Shown here: piece after piece, positions 44,952 to 56,756 of the stretch
How positions within the stretch are numbered: position 1 is the first letter of the stretch
Layout: each line of letters begins with the position of its first letter
Source of the DNA: Chloranthus sessilifolius
Taxonomy: Eukaryota; Streptophyta; Magnoliopsida; Chloranthales; Chloranthaceae
DNA: 64,000 nucleotides
Assembly (NCBI GenBank): GCA_021018995.1
Contig: CM037587.1
Location: 17,361,366-17,425,365 of the forward strand
Direction: 5' to 3'
Made by a program: the position numbers and the translations under genes
The notes under the pieces: generated by a model
Seen by the model: the letters and a program-made list of their open reading frames with translations, nothing else
The model's database searches: none
What the model was told of the DNA's origin: nothing

Positions 44952-47900
44952 TGTGACAGCCCAAATTTTCTCAACCTGAATTTTGAGACATATTTTTTAT
45001 TTCTTCCTTAACTTTACACCTAAACCAAATGGGAAAACTCGGACTATCGGGTCGTAGAATACGATCCGAATACAGAATGCTTGGTACACCCACACACACA
45101 CAAGTGGAAATCAAAGCAGATAATACATATGACCAAAATAAATCTCCAATTCTAATATCTAATATTACAATAACTAACAACGACCACCAGTGATGTACTA
45201 ACATTACCAAACAGTGGTGTACAACGAGTACATCATAGCACATTGTAACAAGCCACACTCACCAAACTCCACAAAGTACTCAATCTGCAACCCCGAACAT
45301 CATAGCACTCCTCAATTCCTCAATCTGAAAGTCCGGTGTCTAAATAGAAGCTATACCTATGATGTATAGTCGAAGAGTGAGCTACATCCTAGCTCAGCAG
45401 AGGAAACTCATCACAATTTTACATCTTATCATAACGAAACATAGATTCAATGTCATAATCAATCCTTTTCTTATTTAAAGTTGAAACTCATTTCAAAGGT
45501 ACTTTTCTGATCAAACAAAGATTGATTTCAGATACTATTTTCTTATCACACAAACTAATTTTAAAACTAATTTCCATATCACACAAAACTGATTTCCTTT
45601 TTCACACAAAATTGATTTAAAAGCTGATTTCCTTATCATACAAAACTGATTTCCTTTTTACACACAAAAGTGATTTTAAAACATTTATTTATCACATAAA
45701 ACTAATTTTCAAATCCACCTCGGCGGCCCACATGGTACTTTACTCCACCCATAGCGGTCCACCACAAGCATAATCCGCCCACAGTGGTCCACATACACAT
45801 AATTCGCCCATAACGGTCCACATATATAATATCCGCCCATAGCGGTCCACTTTAATCTCACGACTTATGATTTGATTCATTAAGTATAATACGAAGAGTA
45901 CGTAAAATCCCGCGAAAGCGGTCTAAGGGCGTACATGAATCCCGCCACAGCGGTCTAAGGGTGTCCGAGTCACAACAAGGTCCAAATGAGTATGTAAAAT
46001 CCTGCAAAAGCAGTCCAAGGGTGTACATAAGCATAACAAAGTCCAAAGGTGTACGTAAATCCCATAAAAATGGTCCAAGGGCATACATAAGTACAACAAA
46101 GTCCAAAGGAGTACATAAATCTCGTAAAAACGGTCAATGGGCGTACATAAGCACAACAAAGTCCAAAGGAGTACGTAAAATTTGGTGAAAGCCGTCCAAG
46201 GGCGTACATAACTCACAATAGTGTCCAAAGGAGTACGTAAAATACCGTAAAAATGGTCCAAAGGCATACATAAATCCCACCACAGAGATCCAAGGGTGAA
46301 TATAAATTCCGCCATAGCGGTCCAAGGGTGTACCTTCTCACAAATCTACAAGACTCAACGATTTCGAGTTCATATTCTACTTCAGATTTCTAATTCACTG
46401 ATCAAAGCTCACATTCTTGGTTCAAAGGTTTTAAAACTCACCATTTAAAAATCAAGTTTAAAATCGAATACCATAGTAGAAATTCTAGGTTAAGTTCACA
46501 GTTCAGAATTCACCATTTTCGACTCAAAGATTTCAATTTTCTATTTTGCAAGGAGTTCAAGTTATAGTTCAAATCACTATGAAACTTACATCAAAATACA
46601 TCAAGAAAACTTATTATTTTTCATCTAAACATATCAATGAAACTTATCATTTTTCATATAAATACCTCAAAGAAACTATGAATCAAAGTTAAACTTGCAA
46701 GTTTGTGTTGAAGTTCCCCTTCCTCAAAGTAAGCTCAACACAATCCACATTCCACACATGGTTCAACACTTTACTCCTACATTCAATATATCCAAATTTT
46801 TCCTTAGAAATCTTCTAAAGGATCCAAGGAACACATCTCTAAATAGCTCAAACAAAACTAAACCAAACCTAACTCTGTACCTCGTTCGATCGAGCCTTTG
46901 GCCTTGCTCGAGTGAGCACACCCCTCGCTCGATCGATTATAATCGAGCCCTCTGAAACTTATGCGAGCCCTCGCGCAAGCAATCCTTAATTAACCTAAGG
47001 CTTCACGCGAGCGAGCACAAAACAAATGTCCCCATATTAGTCTCTTGGACGAGCGAGCTATAACAGTCGCGCGAGCGAGCAACATAAACGTCTCAAATCT
47101 ATCATTTTTCTTCTCTCGATCCTTCTCAACTCTCTACCATACTTCACCCATATTCACACATATATTGAGGCATCAAGGGTTAACTCTAATCACTAATAAC
47201 CTAGACATTTTTTAGTGTTTTCTCAAAAGAGGCGAAAATGAACAAGTTCATGCTAATTAAGAATTTGACGTAACTTTTCCCTCAATTTTGGACCTTTAAT
47301 TATATGGATTCTTAAGTTGGTCAAAACACAAAAGTTGTAGAGTTCGTTGTCCTCTTTCCAATGCTATAAGAATTATGTCAATCAAAATTCGTAGTAAAAT
47401 GTTATGGCCGAAATACTGAGACAGGTTATGATACTTGCACGAGCGATTATATCTCGCTCGAGCGAGGTCCAGGTGAGCGACTGTGTGCGATTTGCACGTT
47501 TTTGGACTTTTTAAAACCCATTTTACATCAAAATTTAGTCTTTTTTATTCTAATCTTTCGCACATATTTAAGCAACCTATATTTAGTTAAATACATAAAA
47601 GAATTGCGTTATTTACCTCTTTAAATCTACGATCTATCCATAGATCGGATCGTTCTCTTTGTTACACAAAAGGGTTCCTAAAACCCACATCGATCCTTTT
47701 CGAGCTCTATAATCACGACCAAGCTAACGAATTCGTCGGTGATCCTTCCTCTCACGCCACACCCAAATCTCGCTACGATTTGTGGCTTAAAACACACGAT
47801 CTTTTCGCGAGAAGAAATAGGGTTTTCAAACTCCAATAGGCTTCAAATCACACCACAAGACTCCCCAATGTCGAAATCGACGACATTTCTCTTCCTTACA

Positions 47901-48464
47901 CAACCTCATACATTATTTTCCACGGAATCCCGAGCTTGGCACACACAGATCCGGCCATTCCTTCTCTTTCTTCTTCTTCCTCTCTCTAAATCCCAAAACC
48001 CCCAAAATAGTATAAACCGGGTGTTAGCTTTCAAGGAAGCTATTTGCTTTTCTTTAATTCAATGGGACTAGTTCCCATACAAAACACATATGCCCCCTTT
48101 GGGTATTAACTGTTATCCAAGGATCTAGCCTTTGTGTTAAACGGACGTACTTAGTTAGAGTGTCATCCCATAACAAAATGATCTTTGATTCGGTGTGGGG
48201 CTTACACACCCAACCCATTTACCGATCGGATTCGGTGTAGAGCCAATACACCACAGCTTGGTGCATAAAAAATCATCTAATGCTCAACACACAATCTAAA
48301 TTGGTCTTTTTTCCCACTTAAGATCTAACCTAGGATAACCCACTAATTAATTTCATAAAATCAAGCACGTGACCAGTCAAGCACGCACACCAAAGCACAC
48401 TATTCAAAGTCGGGCATGCATCCCGAGGTACACTATTCAAAGTCGAAGTTTTTAGGTTGTTACA
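44952..48464 (-). mobile_element. LTR 2 of the gag-only array
   Basis: From TGTGACAGCCCAAATTTTCT to GGTTGTTACA, followed by TGCTTCCCCCCTT, the complement of a polypurine tract. It is collinear with LTR 1. The conserved block is at 45356-45400, 60-bp repeats at 45895-46340 and CGAGCGAG motifs at 46880-47080 and 47430-47500. Confidence 0.85.
45895..46340. repeat. 60-bp tandem repeat in LTR 2
   Basis: Same unit and position as in LTR 1, about seven copies, with a slightly different number and sequence of units. Confidence 0.85.
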
Positions 48465-49193
48465 TGCTTCCCCCCTTATAAAATTTTCTATCCTCGAAAA
48501 TTGTCCTTAGTAACCAGGTTTTATCATACTCATCAAGTTGAACACTCACGTCCACATATGAATCGATTTATCCTCAAAATAAATTCGGGGTTGTTACATT
48601 CTACCCTCCATAGGAATTTTCATCCTCGAAAATTGATGACGATACATCCGAACCCTAACTCAATAACAACGATTCCGATTGACGAGAACTGCCCATAACG
48701 ATGAAACGATGCACGCACCCTGAACGAAGAAATGAATTTCTTATAATCATTCAATTAACTTAATCGGCTGGGTACATCCACATTGAGTTCACAATGAAAG
48801 ACTAAATTTTCCCAACCAAATGATCCATCATCCTGCATGAAAATCCACATATCATTAGATCGGCATACCATCATTATCTAATAAGGTAATCATTTGTGAA
48901 ACTATATTTCTATAATATCAACTAGCACGAACATGCCCACCAAGGTAAAAATCATGGCCACAACGAGTACAACTTGTACCATAATAAAGTTTGAACATTG
49001 TCATAAAAGAAAATGAAGACTTTGAAACCGTTAATGTCCAACATTAATTGTATTAACGATTCCCACATACATTAGTCGAAAAGAGGATCTAACAGCATCG
49101 ATCCGATACCCAAAATACAAAGATTGACATTTTTTTTTAAATTAAACACATGAGAACAAGATACATATGACACTCGTATTAATCGTTAATTTC

Positions 49194-50291
49194 TCACACC
49201 GAAGGTGTCCTATCCTTCTTCGGTTCCGGGCAGTCCCTTACCAGATGCCCCATTTGACCACAATTGAAACAGGCACCCGTGGTCCACTTACACTTGCTTG
49301 CTCAGTGTCGTCCCCCACATCTTGGGCATGATCTACCAGTTGTAAATAACGAGGAGGGTGGAGCTTGTAGTGATTGTGGTACTCTAGTTGTCATAAGATT
49401 CGAAGGACGAAAGGTCACTGCAGGCACAGACGTAGATGGTCCTGCATAAACAGTCTGGGTAGACTGAGGGAGTGCTGGTAATAAGAGTCTTGGTATCTTG
49501 GGTGCCTGCTCATGTGCATATGACTGCATTTGACTTGCTCTTTCTCTACGCTCTTGGTCCCTTCTCTTATACATTTCTTCCATGTCTTTTTTCACCACAA
49601 GAGCCTTGCTCATTATTGTGTCATAAGTTTTTAACTCAAAAGCAGCGACTTTGCCCTTGATATCCGGCCTTAAGCTGTATTGAAATTTCGTGGCCTTCAT
49701 TAGATCCGAGGCCACAAACTCAGGAAGAAAATATGAAAGTCGCATGAACTCTACCTCATATTCCCTCACCGTCATCTTCCCTTGCACAAGTTGAAGGAAT
49801 TGAACCTCCATTTGATTGCGAACTACTTCGGGGAAGTACTGCTTGTTAAACTCCTCTACGAACTCATTCCAGGTCTATAATACACCTGGAGTCTCCTATG
49901 CCCAAGTCCTAGACACAGATTTCCTTCACGGACCAGCCTCACCATCCAACATGAAAACCGCCCATCTGACTCTCTCATCTTCAGTGCATGCAAAAATATT
50001 GAATATCTTTTCCATCTCATTGAGCCAGTTCTCAACTTCCATTGGATCTGCTTGTCCTGAGAAATTTGGAGGACGCATCTTCCAAAATTCTATAAATACT
50101 GACGGCTATGGTGGAGGCGGTTGCTGATGGTTATTGGCACTATTAGATGCTAACACTGCCGCTTGTTGAACCATAGCATTTGTCATAGCTTCCATGGTCT
50201 GCATCATCCTTTGTCTTTCTTCTCGTTCACACTCATTTACATTTGACTGGGAACCTCGACCATCTCCAGGTCGTTTACCTCTACCAGACAT
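49194..50291 (-). pseudogene. gag: gag of gag-only element, unit 2 (365 codons, several stops)
   Basis: Same length as unit 1 (1098 bp) and collinear with it without indels. It starts MSGRGKRPGDGRGSQSN. The gag core and zinc knuckle CFNCGQMGHLVRDC are present. Stops lie at 50106, about 49931 (WW changed to a stop), about 49876 and 49302 (within RCGGRH-stop). Where unit 1 has a stop at codon 15, this copy has the glutamine codon, so the nonsense changes are independent in the two copies. Likely formerly translated; pol is absent. Confidence 0.9.
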
Positions 50292-50889
50292 AATGATCTG
50301 TCATAACAATGAAATAAAAGTTTCAATTAGCAATCGATTATTATACTCAGTCAGGACTTTCAAAAGCTCACAGCTTGTACTCTAACAAAATCTAATGTCA
50401 CAACTCTGGACCTATAGTCACGCTTCGCACACATAACTAAGACTCACAGACTTATGGGAGACTTAACGCCTAAGAACCGACAGCCTAACGTCATTGAGAG
50501 ACATGGCTCTATGTTTCAACCAAAACATCTAAAAGTTAACCTATATCCTATCACCGCACTTCTATCATGATTTTTAATTTTCTCCACTTTAAGAGATCGT
50601 GAAGATCCACAACTCAAGTTCTAAACAGAATCTACTGCCACAACTTGAGTCTTCAAGAACCTAAAGTCTAAGGTTTCTACCAACTGTGATAAAGTCCCAA
50701 TTGAATCTCCTATACCATAGCAAAATCTGCTGCCATAGTCTTGGGTCCTAAAAAGACCTAACACTTAAGCACTGCTGCCACATCGCCCCTAGAAGACCTA
50801 ACGCCTAGGCTCTGATACCAACTGTGACAAAGTCACAGTTGGGTCTCTTACATCCCTATCGAACCTAATACCATAGCTCTGATACCAAC
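50292..50889 (-). mobile_element. 5' leader of unit 2 with tRNA primer binding site
   Basis: 50876-50887 on minus reads TGGTATCAGAGC, two bases from LTR 3. A second GCTCTGATACCA (plus) occurs at 50809, with the perfect inverted repeat AACTGTGACAAAGTCACAGT T at 50820-50840. A third, degenerate module is at about 50680. Confidence 0.75.
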
Positions 50890-53800
50890 TGTGACAGCCT
50901 GAATTTTCCCAACCTGAATTTTGAGACATATTTTTTTTTTCTTCTTTAACTTTACACCTAAACCAAAAGGGAAAATCCGAACCATCGAGTCGTAGAACAC
51001 GATCCGAATATAAAATGCTTGGTACACCCACACACACATATGTGGAAATCAAAGCAGATAATACATATGACCTAAATAAATCTCCAATTCTAATATCCAA
51101 AATTACAATAACTAACAACAACCACCAGTGATGTACCAACATCACCAAACAGTGGTGTACAACGAATATATAATAGCACATTGTACCAAGCCGCACTCAC
51201 CAAACTCCATAAAGTACTCAATCTACGACCCCGGACATCATAGCACTCCTCAATTCCTCAATCTGCAAGTTCGGTGTCCAAATAGAAGTTATACCTGTGA
51301 TGTATAGTCGAAGGGTGAGCTACATCCTAGCTCAGCAGAGAAAACTCAGCACAATTTTACATCTTATCATAACGAAGCATAGATTCCATGTCATAATCAA
51401 ACCTTTTCTTATTTAAAGTTGAAACTCATTTCAAATGTACTTTTCTTATAAAACAAAGATTGATTTCAGGTACTATTTTTTTATCACACAAACTGATTTT
51501 AAAACTGATTTCCATATCACACAAAACTAATTTCAAAACTGATTTTCTTTTTCACACAAAACTTATTTAAATGCTGATTTCCTTATCATACAAAACCGAT
51601 TTCAAAATTGATTTCCTTTTTATAAACAAAAGTGATTTCAAAACATTTATTTATCACATAAAACTGATTTTCAAATCCGCCACGATGACCCACATGATAC
51701 TTTACTCCGCCCATAGCGGTCCATGACAAGTATAATCTGCCCATAGCGGTCCACATACACATAATCCGCCCATAGCGGTCCACATATATAATATCCGCCC
51801 ATAGCGGTCCACTTTAATCTCACGACTTATGATTTGATTTACGAAGTATAATCCGAAGAATACGTAAAATCCCGCGAAAGCGGTCCAAGGGTGTACCGAG
51901 TCACAACAAGGTCCAAAGGAGTATGTAAAATCTTGCGAAAGCGGTCCAAGGGCGTACATAAGCACAAAAAAGTTCAAAGATGTACAAATATCCCATAAAA
52001 ATGGTCCAAGGGCGTACATAAGAATAACAAAGTCCAAATGAGTACGTAAATCCCGTAAAAACGGTCCATGGGCATACATAAGCACAACAAAGTCTAAAGG
52101 ACTATGTAAAATCTGACGAAAACGGTCCAAAGGCGTACATAACTCACAACAGTGTCCAAAGGAGTACGTAAAATCCCGTAAAAATGGTCCAAGGGCATAC
52201 ATAAATCCCGCCACAGCGGTCCAAGGGTGTACATAAATAATGCCATAGCGGTCCAAGAGTGTACCTTCTCACAAATCTACAAGACTCAACGATTTCGAGT
52301 TCACATTCTAGTTCAGATTTCTAATTCACGGTCCAAAGCTCACATTCTTGGTTCAAAGGGTTTAAAAACTCACCATTTAAAAATTAAGTTTTAAATCGAA
52401 TACCATAGTAGAAATTCTAGGTTAAGTTCACAGTTCAGAATTCACCATTTTCGACTCAAGGATTTCAAATTTCTATTAGCAAGGAGTTCAAGTTATAGTT
52501 TAAATCCCTATCAAACTTACATCAAAATACATCAAGAAAACTTATTATTTTTCATCTGAACACATCAAAGAAACTTCTCATTTTTTATATAAATACCTCA
52601 AAGAAACTATGAATCATATTTAAAGATGCAAGTTTGAGTTGAAGTTCCCCTCCCTCAAAGTACGCTCAACACAATCCACATTCCACGCATGGTTCAACAC
52701 TTTACTCCTACATTCAATATACCCAAAATTTTCCTTAGAAATCTTCTAAAGGATCCAAGGAACACATCTCTAAGGAGCTCAAACGAAACTAAACAAAACA
52801 TAACTCTGTACCTCGCTCAAGTAGGCACACCCCTCGCTCAATTGATTATAATCGAGCCCTCCGAAAATCATGTGAGCCCTCACGCGAGCGATCCTTATTT
52901 AACCTAAGGCCTCACGTGAGTGAGCACAGAACAAATGTCACCATATTTGTCTCTCGCACGAGCGAGCTATAACAGTCGCGCAAGCGAGAAACATAAACGT
53001 CTCAGATCTACCATTTTTCTTCTCTCGATCCTTCTCAACTCTCTACCATCCTTTGCCCATATTCACACATATATTGAGGCGTCAAGGGTTAACTCTAATC
53101 ACTAATAGCCTAGACATCTTTGAGTGTTTTCTCAAAAGAGGCAAAAACTAACAAGTTCATGCTAACTAAGAATTTGATGTAACATTTCCCTCAATTTTGA
53201 ACCTTTAATTATATGGATTCTTAAGTTGGTCAAAACACAAAAAATGTAGAGTTCGTTGTCTTCTTTTCAAAGCCGTAAGAAATGTGTCAATCAGAATTCG
53301 GATTAAAATGTTATGGCCAAAATACTGAGACAGGTTCTGACACTCGCGCGAGCGATTATATCTCGCTCGAGTGAGGTCCGGGCTAGCGACTGTGCGCGAT
53401 ATGCACGTTTTTAGACTTTTCAAAACCCATTTTACATAAAAATTTAATCTTTTTTATCCTAATCTTTCACACACATCTAAGCAACCTATATTTAGTTAAA
53501 TACATGAAAGAATTGCGTTATTTATCTCTTTAAATCGACGATCTATCCATAGATCGAATCGTTCTCTTGCACAAAAGCGTTTCTAAAACCCACATCGATC
53601 CTTTTCAAGCTCTATAATCATGACCACGCTAACGAATTCGTCGGTGATCCTTCCTCACACGCCACACCCAAATCTCGCTATGATTTGTGACTCAAAACAC
53701 ACGATCTCTTCGCGAGAAGAAAAAGGGTTTTCAAACTCCAATCGGCTTCAAATCACGCCACACGACTCTCCAATGTTAAAATCGACGATATTTCTCTTCC

Positions 53801-54371
53801 TTACACAAGTTCATACATTATTTTTCACGGAATCCCGAGCTCGGCGCACACGGATCCAACCATTCCTTCTCTTTCTTCTTCTTCCTCTCTCTAAATCCCA
53901 AAACCCCCAAAATAGTGTAAACCGGGTGTTAGCTTCCTAAGGTAGCTATTTGCTTTTCTTTAATTAAATGGGACTAGTTCCCATACAAAACACATACGGC
54001 CCCTTCGGATGTTAGCTGTTATCCAAGGATCTAGCCTCCGTGTGAAACGGACGTACTTAGTTAGGGTGTCATCCCATAACAAAATGATCTTTGATTCGGT
54101 GTGGGGCTTACACATTCAACCCATCTATCGATCAGATTCGGTGTAGAGCCAATACACCACAGCTTGGTGCATAAGAAACCATCTAATTCTCAACACACAA
54201 TCTAAATTGGTCTTTTTTCCCACTTAAGATCTAACCTGAGAAAACCCACTTAATTAATTTCACAAAATCAAACACATGACCAGTCAGGCACGCACACTAA
54301 GGCATACTATTCAAAGTCGGGCATGCATCCCGAGGTACACTATTCAAAGTCAAAATTTTCAGGATGTTATA
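50890..54371 (-). mobile_element. LTR 3 of the gag-only array
   Basis: Runs from TGTGACAGCCTGAATTTTCC to GGATGTTATA, where the usual terminal CA has decayed to TA. Collinear with LTRs 1 and 2. The conserved block is at 51293-51338, 60-bp repeats at 51845-52265, and CGAGCGAG motifs at 52805-52985 and 53340-53400. Confidence 0.85.
51845..52265. repeat. 60-bp tandem repeat in LTR 3
   Basis: Same unit as in LTRs 1 and 2, about seven copies, with one unit rearranged near the left edge. Confidence 0.85.
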
Positions 54372-55102
54372 TTCTTCCCTCCTTATAAAATTTTTGGTCC
54401 TCGAAAATTGCCCTTAGTAACCAGGTTTTATCATGCTCATCAAGTTGAACACTCACGTCCACATATGAATCGATTTGTCTTCAAAATAAATTCGGGATTG
54501 TTACATTCTTCCCTCCATAGGAATTTTCGTCCTCGAAAATTGACGATGACACATCCGAACGCTACCTCACTAACAACGATTCTGATTGACGAGAACTGAC
54601 CCATAACGATGAAACAATGCACGCACCCTGAACGAAGAAATGAATTTCTTATAATCATTCAATTAAATTAATTGACTGGGTACATCCACATTGAGTTCAC
54701 AACGAAAGACTGAATTTTCCCAACCAAATGATCCATCATCCTGCATGAAAAACTACATATCATTAGATCGGTGTACCATCGATTATCTAATAAGGTAATC
54801 ATTTCTGAAACTATATTTTTATAATATCAACTAGCACGAACATGCCCACCAAGGTAAAAATCATGGCCACAACGAGTACAACTTGTACCATAATAAATTT
54901 TAAACATTGTCATAAAAGAAAAGGAAGACTTTGAAACCGTTAATGTCCAACATTAATTGTATTAACGATTCCCACATACATTAGTCAAAAAGAGGATCTA
55001 ATAGCATCGATCTGATACCCAAAATACAAAGATTGACAATTTTTGTTAGATTAAACACACGAGAACAAGATACATACGACACTCGTATTGATCGCTAATT
55101 TC

Positions 55103-56342
55103 TCACTCCAAAGGTGTCCATTTCTTCTTCGGTTCCGAAAAGTCCCTTATCGGACGCCCCATTTGACCACAATTGAAACTTGCACCTGTGGTCCACTTAC
55201 ACTTGGCTGCTCAATGTCATCCCCCGCATGTTGGGTATGATCTACCAGCTGTAAATGACGAGGTGGGTGGAGCCTGTTGCGTTTGTGGCACTCTGGTTGT
55301 CATAAGATTCGAAAGATGAAAGGTCACTGCAGGCACAGACGTAGGTGGTCCTGCATAAACAGTCTGAGTAGACTATGGGGGTGCTAGCAATAAGAGTCTT
55401 GGTATCTCGGGTTCCTGCTCATGGGCATATGATTGCATTTGACTTGCTCTTTCTCTACGCTGTTGGTCCCTTCTCTTACACATTTTTTCTACGTCTTCTT
55501 CCACCACAAGAGCCTTGCTCATTATTGTGTAATAATTTTTCAACTCAAAAGCAGCGACTTTTCCCTTGATATTCGGCCTTAAGCCGCGTTGAAATTTCTT
55601 GGCCTTCATTAGATCCAAAGCCACAAACTCAGGAGAAAAACGTGAAAGCCGCATAAACTCTACCCCAAATTCCCTCACTATCATCTTCCCTAAGCAGCAA
55701 CTTTTGCTTTGATATCCGGCCTTAAGCCGCATTGAAATTTCTTGGCCTTCATTAGATCCAAGGCCACAAACTCAGGAGCAAAACGTGAAAGTCGCATAAA
55801 CTCTACCCCATATTCTCTCACCATCATCTTCCCTTGCACAAGTTGAAGGAATTGAACCTCCATTTGATTGAGAACTACTTCGGGGAAGTACTGCTTGTTA
55901 AACTCCTCTACGAACTCATGCCAAGTCCATAATACACCTGGTGTCTCTTGTGCCCTAGTCCTAGACACAGATTTCCACCACGAACCAGCCTCACCATCCA
56001 ACATGAAAGCCGCCATCTGACTCTCTCATCTTTAGTGCATGCAAGAACATTGAATATCTTTTCCATCTCATTGAGCCAATGCTCAGCTTCCATTGGATCT
56101 GTTTTTCCTGATAAATTTGGAGGACGCATCTTCCGAAATTTTGTAAATGCTGACGACTATGGGGGAGGCGGTTGCTAATGGTTATTAGCATTATTAGATG
56201 CTAACACTGCCGCTTGTTGAGCCATAGCATTTTCCATGGCTTCCATGGTCCGCATCATCCTTTGCCTTTCTTCTCCTTCACTCTCATTTGCATTTGACTG
56301 GGAACCTCGACCATCTCTGGGTCGTTTATCACTACCAGACAT
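55103..56342 (-). pseudogene. gag: gag of gag-only element, unit 3, with internal duplication
   Basis: It is homologous to units 1 and 2 but carries a direct duplication of about 139 bp (55549-55691 and 55692-55830), so the segment containing VREYGVEFMRLSRF and GLRPDIK appears twice. The two copies already differ at several sites. In addition there are frame changes (for instance near 56016) and stops, and the zinc-knuckle region is damaged. The ATG is at 56340-56342. This is the most degraded of the three gags. Confidence 0.88.
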
Positions 56343-56756
56343 AATGATATGTCATAACAATGAAACAAAAGTTTCAATTAGCAATCGGTTATTATACTCA
56401 GTCAGGACTTTCAAAAGCTCACAACTTATACTCTAACAAAATCTAATGTCACATCTCCGGACCTACAGTCACACTCTGCACACATAACTAAGACTCACAG
56501 TCTTATGGGAGACTTAATGCCTAAGAACCGACAACCTAATGTCATTGAGAGACATGGCTCTACATTTCAACCAAAACATCTAAAACTTAACTTGTATCCT
56601 ATCACCGCACTTCTATCATGATTTTCAATTATCTCCACAATAAGAGATCGTGAAGATCCACAACTCAAGTTCTAAACAGAACCTATTGCCACGACTTGAG
56701 TCTTCAAGAAACCAAAGCCTAAGGTTTCTACCAACTGTGATAAAGTCCCAATTGAA
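56343..56756 (-). mobile_element. 5' leader of unit 3, truncated by gypsy insertion
   Basis: Collinear with the unit 2 leader up to CCCAATTGAA. In the other units the next bases are TCTCCTATACC; here they are TGTAATATCCC, the start of the gypsy LTR. TTGAA at 56752-56756 is the expected left target duplication. Confidence 0.8.

Larger units (their letters stand above)
39132..56756 (-). mobile_element. Head-to-tail array of three gag-only LTR elements (TR-GAG type)
   Basis: Unit starts are at 39132, 44952 and 50890, giving periods of 5820 and 5938 bp. Each unit on plus reads LTR, polypurine-tract complement, gag on minus, leader, primer-site complement, next LTR. There is no protease, RT or integrase in any unit. 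The third interior is broken at 56757 by the gypsy element, and its last 190 bp or so should lie beyond the window. An LTR-interior-LTR-interior-LTR-interior order is expected from recombination between LTRs. The left flank GATTT (39127-39131) is the possible target duplication; the right end is not visible. Confidence 0.88.
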
